Source: Frigoribacterium sp. Leaf415 | Lineage (GTDB): Bacteria > Actinomycetota > Actinomycetes > Actinomycetales > Microbacteriaceae | Direction of reading: 5' to 3' | NCBI RefSeq assembly: GCF_001424645.1 | Contig: NZ_LMQR01000001.1 | Location: forward strand, 1-64,000 | DNA: 64,000 nt | Part shown: piece after piece, positions 17,161 to 25,043 of the stretch | Position numbering within the stretch: the first letter of the stretch is position 1 | Layout: every line of letters begins with the position of its first letter | Position numbers and translations under genes: made by a program | Notes under the pieces: generated by a model | What the model was told of the DNA's origin: nothing | What the model saw: only the letters and a program-made list of their open reading frames with translations | Databases searched by the model: none

Positions 17161-18000
17161 ATGAGAACCCACCAGCACCTGACGCGCCGCGCCCTGACCG
17201 GCGTCGGCCTGGCGGCCGCTGCCGCGCTCGCCGCGACCACGGTAGCCGCCGCACCCGCCCCGGCCTCGGCCGAGACCTCGGCCCAGCAGGCGATCGTCTG
17301 GTCGCAGGAGTTCGACGGCGGCGCCGGCAGCGCGCCCGACCCCTCGGTCTGGAACCTCGAGACCGGTGGGGGCGGCTGGGGCAACGGCGAGTTGCAGAAC
17401 TACACGTCGTCGCGCTCGAACTCGGCGCTCGACGGCAACGGCAACCTCGTGATCACGGCCAAGCGTGAGAGTGACGGGTCGTACACCTCGGCCCGACTCA
17501 CGACGCAGAACAAGTACACGGCGCAGTACGGCCGGGTGGAGGCGCGCATCCAGATCCCGCGTGGTCAGGGCATCTGGCCGGCCTTCTGGATGCTCGGCGC
17601 CGACCTGCCGACGAACGCCTGGCCGAGCGCGGGCGAGATCGACATCATGGAGAACGTCGGCTTCGAACCGCACCGCGTGCACGGGACCGTGCACGGCCCC
17701 GGCTACTCGGGCGGTGAGGGCCTGACCAGCACGTGGCAGCACCCGCAGGGCTGGTCGATCGCCGACGACTTCCACACCTTCGCGGTCGACTGGGCACCCG
17801 GCTCGATCACGTGGTCGGTCGACGGGCAGGTCTACCACCAGGTCACCCCGGCCAGCACCGGCGGTGACCCGTGGGTCTTCGACAAGCCGTTCTTCCTCAT
17901 CCTCAACGTGGCGGTCGGGGGTGCGTGGCCCGGCTACCCCGACGGCAGCACCCAGCTGCCGCAGCAGATGAAGGTCGACTACGTGCGCGTGTACCGGTGA
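17161..18000 (+). CDS. Secreted GH16 endo-beta-1,3-glucanase
   Basis: This 279-aa enzyme has a signal peptide ending near PAPASAET and consists of one GH16 domain. The catalytic motif is GEIDIMEN: nucleophile Glu159, Asp161 and acid/base Glu164 (ExDxxE, beta-bulge type of laminarinases). Other family stretches are WSQEFDG, WGNGELQNYTS, GRVEARIQIPRGQGIWPAFWMLG and FFLILNVAVGGAWPG. There is no carbohydrate-binding module. I started at the ATG after GGAGA. An in-frame ATG/GTG upstream adds 30 polar residues. The 86-bp gap to the GH55 gene suggests one operon: the endo-enzyme cuts chains and the exo-enzyme trims them. Confidence 0.93.
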   Translation: MRTHQHLTRRALTGVGLAAAAALAATTVAAAPAPASAETSAQQAIVWSQEFDGGAGSAPDPSVWNLETGGGGWGNGELQNYTSSRSNSALDGNGNLVITAKRESDGSYTSARLTTQNKYTAQYGRVEARIQIPRGQGIWPAFWMLGADLPTNAWPSAGEIDIMENVGFEPHRVHGTVHGPGYSGGEGLTSTWQHPQGWSIADDFHTFAVDWAPGSITWSVDGQVYHQVTPASTGGDPWVFDKPFFLILNVAVGGAWPGYPDGSTQLPQQMKVDYVRVYR

Positions 18001-18032
18001 CCGGGCCGGCCGGCCGGGCCCGGACCGGCCGC

Positions 18033-18092
18033 CCGAGATGTCACGACTTGCCGCTCACCTTCAGAGGTGAGCGGCAAGTCGTGCCGTCTCGG
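18033..18092. terminator. Hairpin of the GAGATGTCACGAC family, copy 2
   Basis: 28-bp arms (18033-18060 and 18065-18092) with two mismatches and loop TCAG. It is 33 bp after the GH16 stop. Inner stem TTGCCGCTCACCT/AGGTGAGCGGCAA is perfect. Confidence 0.8.
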
Positions 18093-18096
18093 TGAC

Positions 18097-18215
18097 GAAG
18101 GAGGCGCGGTGCGAGGAGGTCTCGCACCGCGCCTCCTTCCGTGGCCTCGAGACCCCAGGAAGTCGCCGAGACACCCGCGCGCGCGAGAGGGTCTCGGCGA
18201 CTTCCTGGGGTCTCG
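18097..18215. repeat. Left copy of a 119-120 bp direct repeat made of two hairpins
   Basis: The first hairpin has arms 18097-18115 and 18121-18139 (GAAGGAGGCGCGGTGCGAG and its complement, loop gaggt). The second has arms 18148-18172 and 18191-18215 (25 bp, perfect, starting CGAGACCCCAGGAAGTCGCC) with an 18-nt GCGC-rich loop. The same module, about 97 percent identical, is at 19303-19422. The two copies bracket the dioxygenase gene in the same orientation. Confidence 0.95.
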
Positions 18216-18220
18216 GTGGC

Positions 18221-19201
18221 TCAGCGCGAGCCGGGGGTGCCGCCGCCGGGTGCGGCACCGGCGGTGGGCGCGGTGCCCGTGTCGACGCGGACGGTCAGGG
18301 CCAGCGCGTAGCCCGAGGTCGCGTCTCCGGTCACCGTCGGCAGCTGCAGCGCCCCGCTGTCGTCGCTGAACACGTTGTCGCTCGCGAGGCTCACCTGCGC
18401 GAGGTTGGCCGTCGACCCGTCGTAGTCCGAGAGTGCGTAGACGGTCCGACACGCGTCCTCGGGCAGGGCGAGCTGTGACGTGGCGATCGCGTTCGTCGAA
18501 TCGATGATCGACCCCACGTCGGGGTAGACCTCGAAGTGGATGTGCGGCCACCGCCCCGAGTAGCAGGCCGGGAAGACCGACGAGAAGGTCACGGTGCCGG
18601 AGGCGTCGGCGACCTGCACGCCGCGCAGGTACGTCTCGTCCGTGATGCCGTCCGAGTACATCGAGTACCCGCCGGCCGCGTCGCAGTGCCAGACGTAGAC
18701 GGCGACGTCGGCGAACGGCACGTCGCCGTTCGCCATGTCGAGCACCGTCATGCTCAGCGTGATGGGCACCCCCGCCGCGGTGGTGCCGCCGTCGAGGCTC
18801 GACCGGATGTCGCTGCGCACGATGCCCGACCGCTCGAGCACGTCGGCGCCGTTCGACCCGTCGCCCGGATAGGGTCCGGCGGTCTCGTCGGGGATCTCAC
18901 CCGCCGGCAGGGTGGTCGCCGTGCCCGCGGACGCGCTCGGGCTCGGCGTCGCCGTGGCGGTCGAGGAGGCGCCGGTTCCGCCGGTCCCCGTGGCCGACGT
19001 GCAGGCGGCGAGCACGACGCTGCCCGCGCCGAGCCCGATCAGGCTCAGCACGCCGCGGCGCGAGACCAGCGTCCGCAGGTCGAAGGCGACGCCCTGGTCG
19101 ACGACCTCGTCGTCGACGCGGTCGAGCAGTCGGCCCTCGTAGGCCGGGCCCTCGGGGGTGCGGTCGGGTTCGGGGATGCGGGTGGGGCGGGGGTCGCTCA
19201 T
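18221..19201 (-). CDS. Intradiol ring-cleavage dioxygenase-like secreted lipoprotein
   Basis: This 326-aa protein has a twin-arginine-like signal (SRRGVLSLIGLG, Arg48-Arg49) followed by LAAC with Cys67, so it is probably an exported lipoprotein. The protocatechuate/catechol dioxygenase beta-sandwich follows: PYPGDGSNGADVLERSGIVRSDI, VYVWHCDAAGGYSMYSD and RWPHIHFEVYP. HIH supplies two iron-ligand histidines and a Tyr of the YSMYSD segment a further ligand, as in the exported branch of this family, whose substrates are unclear. The roughly 47 residues before the RR are unusual. The gene is enclosed by 119-120 bp direct repeats. Confidence 0.8.
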   Translation of the reverse strand: MSDPRPTRIPEPDRTPEGPAYEGRLLDRVDDEVVDQGVAFDLRTLVSRRGVLSLIGLGAGSVVLAACTSATGTGGTGASSTATATPSPSASAGTATTLPAGEIPDETAGPYPGDGSNGADVLERSGIVRSDIRSSLDGGTTAAGVPITLSMTVLDMANGDVPFADVAVYVWHCDAAGGYSMYSDGITDETYLRGVQVADASGTVTFSSVFPACYSGRWPHIHFEVYPDVGSIIDSTNAIATSQLALPEDACRTVYALSDYDGSTANLAQVSLASDNVFSDDSGALQLPTVTGDATSGYALALTVRVDTGTAPTAGAAPGGGTPGSR

Positions 19202-19302
19202 GGTCACGCTCTCGGCTCGGGGCTGGTCGCCTCGGATGGGATCGCCGTCAGCCTGACGCCGGTCCCGATGACCCGGCCCTGCGCCTCCGATGAACCGGCC
19301 AT

Positions 19303-19422
19303 GAAGGAGGCGCGGTGCGAGCGGGTCTCGCACCGCGCCTCCTTCCGTGGCCGCCGAGACCCCAGGAAGTCGCCGAGACACCCGCGCGCGCGAGAGGGTC
19401 TCGGCGACTTCCTGGGGTCTCG
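19303..19422. repeat. Right copy of the 119-120 bp two-hairpin direct repeat
   Basis: Arms 19303-19321/19327-19345 and 19355-19379/19398-19422 reproduce the module at 18097-18215. Differences are limited to the first loop (cgggt for gaggt) and the short linker between the hairpins. It also lies just downstream of the TetR gene, where it may serve as terminator. Confidence 0.95.
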
Positions 19423-19444
19423 GGCTTCCGCTCGCGGGTCTGCG

Positions 19445-20008
19445 TCAGCCGGCGAGCGCGCGCAGCTGCGCGAGCGTGTCGCGCGAGATCTCGGCGAACG
19501 GGCGGGTCTCGCCGTCGGCGATCCAGCTCGTGAACGAGACGCCGAACACCGTGAGGCACGACTGGGCCGCCAGCGTGGCCGCGGGCTCGGCGACCCCGTG
19601 GGCGCGCAGGGCGGCGGCCACCTCGATCGCGAGCCCCGACAGCTTGAGCAGCTCGCGTTCTTGCAGGGCGGGGTGCGCGTCGATGATCGCCTGACGGCTG
19701 CGTGACCACTCGCGCCGTTCGTCGGGGAAGAACGCTGCCGCCCCCTCGAGGGCCGAGGCCACGACCGTGAGCGGCGCGTCGTCGGGCCGGGCGGCCTGGA
19801 CGCCGTCGAGGAACGCTCTGGAGAAGAACTGCTGCCCGTCGAAGAGCACCTCGCGCTTGTCGGCGAAGTGTCGGAAGAAGGTGCGCTCGGTGACGCCGGC
19901 GGCGTCGGCGATGTCGGCGGCGGTCGTCTCGTCGTAGCCGCGGTCGACGAACAACTCGAGCGCCGCCGCCTGCAGGCGGGCTCGGGTGTCGGGTTGCCAG
20001 CGGACCAT
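19445..20008 (-). CDS. TetR family transcriptional regulator
   Basis: A 187-aa TetR protein: TRARLQAAALELFVDRGYDETTAADIADAAGVTERTFFRHFADKREVL spans the DNA-binding domain (residues 8-56). The C-terminal domain belongs to the group with the QEREL...A..LA pattern seen in actinobacterial regulators of reductases. TAGACT lies 6 nt upstream of the ATG (20015-20020), a leaderless start. The first of two TGTCAG-N3-CTGACA operators overlaps its -35 region. It is divergent from the epimerase-like gene, which it most likely represses together with itself. Confidence 0.9.
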   Translation of the reverse strand: MVRWQPDTRARLQAAALELFVDRGYDETTAADIADAAGVTERTFFRHFADKREVLFDGQQFFSRAFLDGVQAARPDDAPLTVVASALEGAAAFFPDERREWSRSRQAIIDAHPALQERELLKLSGLAIEVAAALRAHGVAEPAATLAAQSCLTVFGVSFTSWIADGETRPFAEISRDTLAQLRALAG

Positions 20009-20038
20009 GGCGCGAGTCTACGGGTTCCGGGCCGAGTG

Positions 20039-20097
20039 TTGTCAGTCGCTGACATCGGGTGTAACGTCACGGTCGCGGCTGATGACAGTCGCTGACA
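20039..20097. promoter_or_regulatory. Epimerase promoter with twin TetR operators
   Basis: Operator 1 is TGTCAGTCGCTGACA (20040-20054), operator 2 TGACAGTCGCTGACA (20083-20097); their centres are 43 bp apart. TTGTCA (20039-20044), 17 bp, TAACGT (20062-20067) form the rightward promoter. Operator 1 covers its -35 and operator 2 its start region, giving a bracketed promoter. Confidence 0.75.
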
Positions 20098-20151
20098 TCA
20101 TGCTCACCTCCGGGCGCCGTTCCGAGGGTGGGCAGGGACAAGGGAGCACTC

Positions 20152-21051
20152 ATGAACGTCTTCGTCACCGGAGCATCCGGCTGGATCGGGTCGGCCGTCG
20201 TCGACGAACTCCTCGCCGCGGGCCACCGCGTCACGGGCCTCGCGCGATCCGACGCCTCGGCGGCCTCGCTCGAGGCGAAGGGCGCCTCGGTCCGACGGGG
20301 CGACCTCGACGACCTGGGCGCCGTCCGCGCGGGCGCGACTGACGCCGACGCCGTGCTGCACCTGGCGAACAAGCACGACTGGTCGGACATGGCGGCGTCG
20401 AACCGCGCAGAACGCGGAGCCGTGGAGGCGCTGGTCGCGGTCGTCGAGGGCAGCGGCCGCCCGCTGCTGCTCGCCTCGGGCACCGCCGGTCTCGCCCAGG
20501 GTCGACTCGCCACCGAGGCGGACCGCACGCCGTTCCGCGGTCCCGACGCCCCGCGCGGCGGGAGCGAGAACCTCGCCCTGGACGCGGCCGAGCGGGGAGT
20601 CCACACGGTGAGCGTCCGCTTCGGACCGACCGTGCACGGAGCAGGCGACCACGGGTTCGTCGCGTCGCTCGTCGCCGTCGCACGGGAGAAGGGCGTCTCG
20701 GCCTACCCGGGCGACGGATCGAACCGGTGGCCGGCCGTGCACCGGTCGGACGCCGCGCGCGCGGTCGCGCTCGGGCTCGAGAAGGCCGCGGCCGGCGACG
20801 TGTTGCACGTCGTGGCCGAGGAGGGCGTGTCGACGCGTGCCATCGCCGGGGCCATCGGTCGCGCTTACGGCCTGCCCGTCGAGTCGGTGCCGACCGAGCG
20901 CGTGACCGAGCACTTCGGGTGGATCGGGGGCTTCTTCGGCCTCGACCTAGCTGCGTCGTCCGAGGCCACGCGTCGCCTGCTCGGGTGGACTCCGACCGGA
21001 CCGACCCTGCTCGAGGACCTCGACGCCGGGGCCTACGGCTCGGGGCGCTGA
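20152..21051 (+). CDS. NAD-dependent epimerase/dehydratase family protein (extended SDR)
   Basis: The 299-aa protein opens with the cofactor motif VFVTGASGWIGSAVVDELLAAGHRVTGLARS. It contains the downstream Asp-Leu of GDLDDL and the strand DAVLHLANKHDW, and its substrate domain has VRFGPTVHGAGDHGFV and WPAVHRSDAARAVALGLE. The usual YxxxK catalytic pair is not evident at the expected place, as in several atypical SDRs that act as reductases. The substrate is unknown. The ATG at 20152 has AAGGGAG upstream, about 80 bp after the predicted transcription start. It is controlled by the divergent TetR. Confidence 0.85.
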   Translation: MNVFVTGASGWIGSAVVDELLAAGHRVTGLARSDASAASLEAKGASVRRGDLDDLGAVRAGATDADAVLHLANKHDWSDMAASNRAERGAVEALVAVVEGSGRPLLLASGTAGLAQGRLATEADRTPFRGPDAPRGGSENLALDAAERGVHTVSVRFGPTVHGAGDHGFVASLVAVAREKGVSAYPGDGSNRWPAVHRSDAARAVALGLEKAAAGDVLHVVAEEGVSTRAIAGAIGRAYGLPVESVPTERVTEHFGWIGGFFGLDLAASSEATRRLLGWTPTGPTLLEDLDAGAYGSGR

Positions 21052-21062
21052 GGGGCGAGCCT

Positions 21063-21120
21063 CGAGATGTCACGACATGCCGCGTCCTGCGAGAGGTGAG
21101 CGGCATGTCGTGACATCTCG
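21063..21120. terminator. Hairpin of the GAGATGTCACGAC family, copy 3
   Basis: Perfect 21-bp arms (21063-21083, 21100-21120) begin CGAGATGTCACGACATGCCG. It is 11 bp after the epimerase stop. Confidence 0.8.
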
Positions 21121-21135
21121 GCGGGAGACGAGAGA

Positions 21136-21171
21136 GGGGCACGGCCGCGGAAGAGTCCGCAGCCGTGCCCC
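21136..21171. terminator. Second hairpin after the epimerase gene
   Basis: GGGGCACGGC pairs with GCCGTGCCCC, extended by GCGG/CCGC inside. The sequence between here and 21304 shows no gene, tRNA or other element I can recognise. Confidence 0.55.
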
Positions 21172-21304
21172 GGATGCCGATGTTGTCGCATGAGCTTCAC
21201 GGGCAGGGATGCGAGCAACACCGGCCAATGAAGACGCAAGAAACGCCTTCGACCCGTGGGACGGTACGCGGTCGTCGCCGAACGTGTTCTCAGGTCGTCG
21301 CGGA

Positions 21305-21544
21305 TCAGGCCGAGTTCTTGCCGCCGGCCGAGCGGGACATGCCGGCCGCTTCGCCGCGAGGGCCCTCGTGCCGGCGCTCGGACTCGGCCTGCGCGCGGAC
21401 ACCGGCCCCGGGGTCGGTGGCGTCGAGGCGGGCGGCGATCGCCCGGTCACGTCGCCCGCGCCGCACGACGCCGACGGCGGCCACGATGCCGACGGCGACG
21501 ATCAGGGAGACGACGACGACGGTGCTGACGTCCACGATGCTCAC
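21305..21544 (-). CDS. Small single-pass membrane protein
   Basis: This 79-aa protein starts with GTG overlapping the stop of the upstream gene as GTGA (21541-21544). One transmembrane helix (VVVVSLIVAVGIVAAVGVV, about residues 8-26) is followed by a strongly charged cytoplasmic tail (RRGRRDRAIAARLDATDPG) and a Gly/Ser-rich end. The coupling indicates that it is made with the 159-aa membrane protein, possibly as partners. No family is recognised. Confidence 0.55.
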   Translation of the reverse strand: MSIVDVSTVVVVSLIVAVGIVAAVGVVRRGRRDRAIAARLDATDPGAGVRAQAESERRHEGPRGEAAGMSRSAGGKNSA

Positions 21545-22020
21545 GGTGTCGGCACCCCCGACGACACGACGACGATCATGGCGACGGCGAATCCGAGAAC
21601 GGTCAATCCGAGGTAGAGCCAGAGAGGCGCGGCACTGCCGCCGGCGCGGCGGCGGACGACGACGCTGCGTCCGATCAGGTAGACCAGCGGGCCGATGATC
21701 GACCACCCCCACGGGAAGGGCCGGTCGACCCCGCGGTCGCGCAGGGTGCGGTGGTCGAGCCAGGCGAGCACCACGGTCCCGATCCAGAGCACGAGCGAGG
21801 CGATCTGCACGACGCCCAGGTCGCCGGCGTCGACGCCCGTCCGGCCCGGGATCGCCAGTTCGAGAGCGCGTCGCATGGTCACCACGACCAAGCCCATCGT
21901 GATGATCGGCGACAGCGCGATCGCGGTGACGAACGGGGTCGCCGTGAGGGCGATCCGCGGTTCGGCCGCGGCTGCCCCTGACGCGATGTCGCCCTGGCCG
22001 AGGCCTCGGTGGTCGGTCAC
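21541..22020 (-). CDS. Multi-pass membrane protein of unknown function
   Basis: The 159-aa protein has four hydrophobic segments: FVTAIALSPIITMGLVVV, IASLVLWIGTVVLAWL, WGWSIIGPLVYLIG and LWLYLGLTVLGFAVAMIVVV. The motif FPWGWSIIGPLVYLIGRSVVVRRR is like that of small phospholipase-D-nuclease-N or DUF membrane proteins that keep proline-rich loops, but I cannot name it firmly. GTG start at 22020 with GAGGGGG upstream. First gene of a two-gene unit. Confidence 0.65.
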   Translation of the reverse strand: MTDHRGLGQGDIASGAAAAEPRIALTATPFVTAIALSPIITMGLVVVTMRRALELAIPGRTGVDAGDLGVVQIASLVLWIGTVVLAWLDHRTLRDRGVDRPFPWGWSIIGPLVYLIGRSVVVRRRAGGSAAPLWLYLGLTVLGFAVAMIVVVSSGVPTP

Positions 22021-22206
22021 GATGTCCCCCTCGTTCCCGGGTGGGAGTCCACCCGCCCGTCGTCCGCCCGGACGTCTGCGTCCCGGGACCTGCTGCCCAC
22101 CCTAGGGCGTCGACCTCGCCGGCGGACCGTCGGGGGATAACCCCCGGGCGAGTCCGTGGGTGCACGTGATGTTCCGGTACCGGGCCCCGCGGCGAGGATC
22201 GTGGAC

Positions 22207-22761
22207 ATGAACGACACGACCTCCGCGACCATCGCGACCCGCGCCTCCTCGTCCCCCACCACGACCACCACCCGCCGCCGTGGCGCCCTCGCCGCCGGTC
22301 TCGGCCTCGCGGCGCTCGCCGCCGTCACGCTCACCGGCTGCTCGGGCGCGGTCGACGCCGCGAAGAGCGCCCTCGGTGCCGAGCAGGTGCAGGAGCGCCA
22401 CTTCGACACCGCGGCCGACGCGCCGAGCTCGGCCGACTCGACCGACGTCGCCTGGTTCCTGCCCGAGTGGGTGCCCACCGACGCGCGCGACGTCGACGTG
22501 CGCCTCGACACGCAGGAGCCCGGCTACGAGCTCTCGTTCACGTCGGAGACCGGCCCCGACCTCGCGGCGTGCACCCCCGTCGACGGCGACCTCGGCGGCC
22601 CGGCCCTCGAGCCGACCACGCTGCCCGAGCCCCTGCCGACCTCGGGGCTCGTCAGCTGTGGCGACGGCCGCGTCGTCGCCCAGGTCGACGGCCGCTGGGC
22701 CAGCTGGACGACCGTCGACGCGGTGCCCGGCGACGACGTCAACTCGACGCTGCGCCACTGA
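22207..22761 (+). CDS. Putative lipoprotein of unknown function upstream of an ABC/FtsX exporter
   Basis: A 184-aa protein with signal helix [17 protein letters not shown] and a lipobox cysteine at residue 45. The N-terminus before it is Thr/Ser-rich. The mature part has the segment [33 protein letters not shown] and two further cysteines (AACTP, LVSCGDG) that could form a disulfide. It precedes the ABC ATPase by 61 bp and probably acts outside the membrane with that system. The ATG at 22207 is chosen for the GAGGA nine bases upstream. Function unknown. Confidence 0.65.
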   Translation: MNDTTSATIATRASSSPTTTTTRRRGALAAGLGLAALAAVTLTGCSGAVDAAKSALGAEQVQERHFDTAADAPSSADSTDVAWFLPEWVPTDARDVDVRLDTQEPGYELSFTSETGPDLAACTPVDGDLGGPALEPTTLPEPLPTSGLVSCGDGRVVAQVDGRWASWTTVDAVPGDDVNSTLRH

Positions 22762-22822
22762 TCGCCCGACGCCTTCACCCGCTCCCGCCTCACGCACCCG
22801 CCTCACGAACAGGAAGACCACC

Positions 22823-23629
22823 ATGTCCCGTCCCGACCAGCCCCAGGGCGTCCCGTCCGCCCGTCCCGCCGACCCGACCCGAGGAGGCGCGGGCCCCGTC
22901 GCCCGCGTCCGGAACGTCACGAAGTCCTTCGGCCAGGGCGACGGCCGCGTCGACGCGCTGCGCGACGTCTCGCTCGACCTGCAGGCCGGACAGTTCACCG
23001 CCGTCATGGGCCCGAGCGGTTCGGGCAAGTCGACGCTGATGCACATCACCGCAGGCCTCGACTCGGCCACCTCGGGCCGGGTGCTGCTCGGCGACACCGA
23101 CATCACCGGCCTCGACGACACGCAGCTGACCCTGCTGCGCCGCCGTCGCATCGGCTTCGTCTTCCAGGCGTTCAACCTCGTGCCGACCCTCGACGTGTCG
23201 GCCAACATCGAGCTGCCGTTCCGTCTCGACGGACGCCGCGCCACCGCCGACGAGCGGGCCTGGATCGACTGGCTCGTCGCCACGCTCGGCCTCGGCGCCC
23301 GGCTGACCCACCGCCCCCACCAGCTCTCGGGCGGGCAGCAGCAGCGCGTCGCGATCGCCCGCGCCCTGGCCACGAGGCCCGACCTGATCTTCGCGGACGA
23401 GCCCACCGGCAACCTCGACTCGAAGGCCGGCCGCGACGTGCTCGACGTGCTGCGCACCGCGTCGACCGACCACGGCCAGAGCATCGCCATGGTGACCCAC
23501 GACCCGGTCGCGGCGAGTTACGCCGACCGCGTGGTCTTCCTCGCCGACGGCCGCATCGTGCACGAGATCGACCGCAGCAGCGCCACCGAGATCTCGGGCG
23601 TCATGCTCGATCTGGAGCGTGTCGCGTGA
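22823..23629 (+). CDS. ABC transporter ATP-binding protein (MacB/LolD type)
   Basis: This 268-aa ATPase shows Walker [11 protein letters not shown]-loop [10 protein letters not shown], signature [15 protein letters not shown], Walker [15 protein letters not shown] and H-loop MVTHDP. The [14 protein letters not shown] form marks the MacB/LolD/FtsE-like subgroup, which works with FtsX-type permeases in mechanotransmission or export rather than classical import. The ATG follows AGGAAG. The stop overlaps the permease GTG (GTGA). Confidence 0.92.
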   Translation: MSRPDQPQGVPSARPADPTRGGAGPVARVRNVTKSFGQGDGRVDALRDVSLDLQAGQFTAVMGPSGSGKSTLMHITAGLDSATSGRVLLGDTDITGLDDTQLTLLRRRRIGFVFQAFNLVPTLDVSANIELPFRLDGRRATADERAWIDWLVATLGLGARLTHRPHQLSGGQQQRVAIARALATRPDLIFADEPTGNLDSKAGRDVLDVLRTASTDHGQSIAMVTHDPVAASYADRVVFLADGRIVHEIDRSSATEISGVMLDLERVA

Positions 23630-25023
23630 GCGCCCGCGACCAGCTGGTCGAGCACCGTCCGAGCATCCTCGTCGCCGGGCTCGGCACGACGTTCGGCGTC
23701 GGGCTGCTCGGCGTCACCCACGTGCTCGAGCAGGTCATCGCCTCCGACGCCGCGGTCGCCACGAGCGGCACGGTCTCGACGATGCTCGGCTTCGTCGCCG
23801 CGGTCTTCGTCGGCCTCGCGCTCTACGTCGGCGCGATCGTGACGGCCAACACCTTCGCCACCGTGGTCGCCGGCCGCACGCCGACGATCGCCCTGATGCG
23901 CCTGCTCGGCTCGTCCGCTCGCGACCAGCGTCGGGCCGTCGCCCGGGAGGGTCTCGTGGTCGGCGTCGCCGGGGCCGTGCTCGGAACGATCGTGGGGCTC
24001 GCCCTCGTCGTCGTCGCCGTGCGGGTACTCGTCGGTCGGGGTCAACTGCCCGACCTCGCGTACTCGTACGCCTCGGTGGGCGGTCTCGTCCCGGCCGTCG
24101 CGGTCGTGCTGACCACGGTCGCCGCGGCCTGGGTCGGTTCGCGCCGCGTCCTCCAGGTGACGCCGCTGCAGGCGACCGACGCCGCACAGGACGCGCCCGT
24201 CGCGGCTCGGTCACGACGCGTCGTCCGGACGGTCTTCGCCGCCCTGCTCGTCGGAGGCGGTGGTCTGCTGCTCGTCGCCGGGGTCGTCGTCGGGCTCGCC
24301 GACGCGATGGGCGTGCTGATCGCGTTCTTCGGTGGCGTGCTGTCGTTCACCGGGGTCGTCGTCGGCGCCCACGCGCTGATGCCCACCGTGCTGAGCGCCG
24401 TCGGCCGCGCCTTCGGCACGAGCCAGGTGGCACGCCTCGCCGCCGAGAACGCGGTGCGTCAGCCCGAGCGCAGCACCCGGGCGACGATCGGCATCGTCAT
24501 CGGCGTGACCCTCGTCACCACCCTGTCGGTCGCCCTCGAGACGCTGCGCTCCTTCATCTACTCGATCGAGCAGGACCCGTCGTACGCCGCCGAGCTCGAC
24601 CAGATGTTCACCACGACGCTGCTGATCGTCGCCGCCCTGGTCGGTTTCTCGGCCGTGATCGCCGCCGTCGGCATGGTCAACGACATGTCGCTGAGCGTCA
24701 TGCAACGGAGGCGCGAGCTGGGTCTGCTGCGCGCGATCGGCTCGACCGCGGGTCAGGTGCGCCGCATGATCCTGCTCGAGGCGACCCAGATGGCGCTGAC
24801 GGCGATCGTCGTCGGGGTCGTGCTCGGCGTCGTCTACGGCTGGGCCGGAGCCCAGGCGCTGCTCGGTTCGGCCAACCAGGGCCTGCTGATCGCGCCGACG
24901 CTGCCCGTGCCGCTGCTGCTCGGGCTGGCCGTGACGGCTGCCGTGCTGGCCGGGGCCGCCGCCCTCGTCCCGGCCCGCCGTGCCACGTCGGTCACCCCGG
25001 TCGAGGCGCTCGCCGCCCGCTGA
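23626..25023 (+). CDS. FtsX-like ABC transporter permease
   Basis: The 465-aa membrane protein has about eight to ten helices in two FtsX-like halves. The first contains VFVGLALYVGAIVTANTFATVVAGR then ALMRLLGSSARDQRRAVAREGLVVG. The second has VGMVNDMSLSVMQRRRELGLLRAIGSTAGQVRRMILLEA, the diagnostic cytoplasmic loop that couples to the ATPase. It ends with PARRATSVTPVEALAAR, another family hallmark. GTG start, coupled to the ATPase. It may export antimicrobial peptides or signal envelope stress, but a cargo cannot be deduced. Convergent with the VanY-like gene. Confidence 0.88.
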   Translation: MSARDQLVEHRPSILVAGLGTTFGVGLLGVTHVLEQVIASDAAVATSGTVSTMLGFVAAVFVGLALYVGAIVTANTFATVVAGRTPTIALMRLLGSSARDQRRAVAREGLVVGVAGAVLGTIVGLALVVVAVRVLVGRGQLPDLAYSYASVGGLVPAVAVVLTTVAAAWVGSRRVLQVTPLQATDAAQDAPVAARSRRVVRTVFAALLVGGGGLLLVAGVVVGLADAMGVLIAFFGGVLSFTGVVVGAHALMPTVLSAVGRAFGTSQVARLAAENAVRQPERSTRATIGIVIGVTLVTTLSVALETLRSFIYSIEQDPSYAAELDQMFTTTLLIVAALVGFSAVIAAVGMVNDMSLSVMQRRRELGLLRAIGSTAGQVRRMILLEATQMALTAIVVGVVLGVVYGWAGAQALLGSANQGLLIAPTLPVPLLLGLAVTAAVLAGAAALVPARRATSVTPVEALAAR

Positions 25024-25043
25024 CCCGGGCGCGGCCCGACCGC

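Noticed and set aside
21172..21304. Possible tRNA or small RNA after the epimerase gene
   Set aside because: I could not fold a cloverleaf, and no CCA end or T-arm is seen. The strong hairpins before it are better read as terminators.
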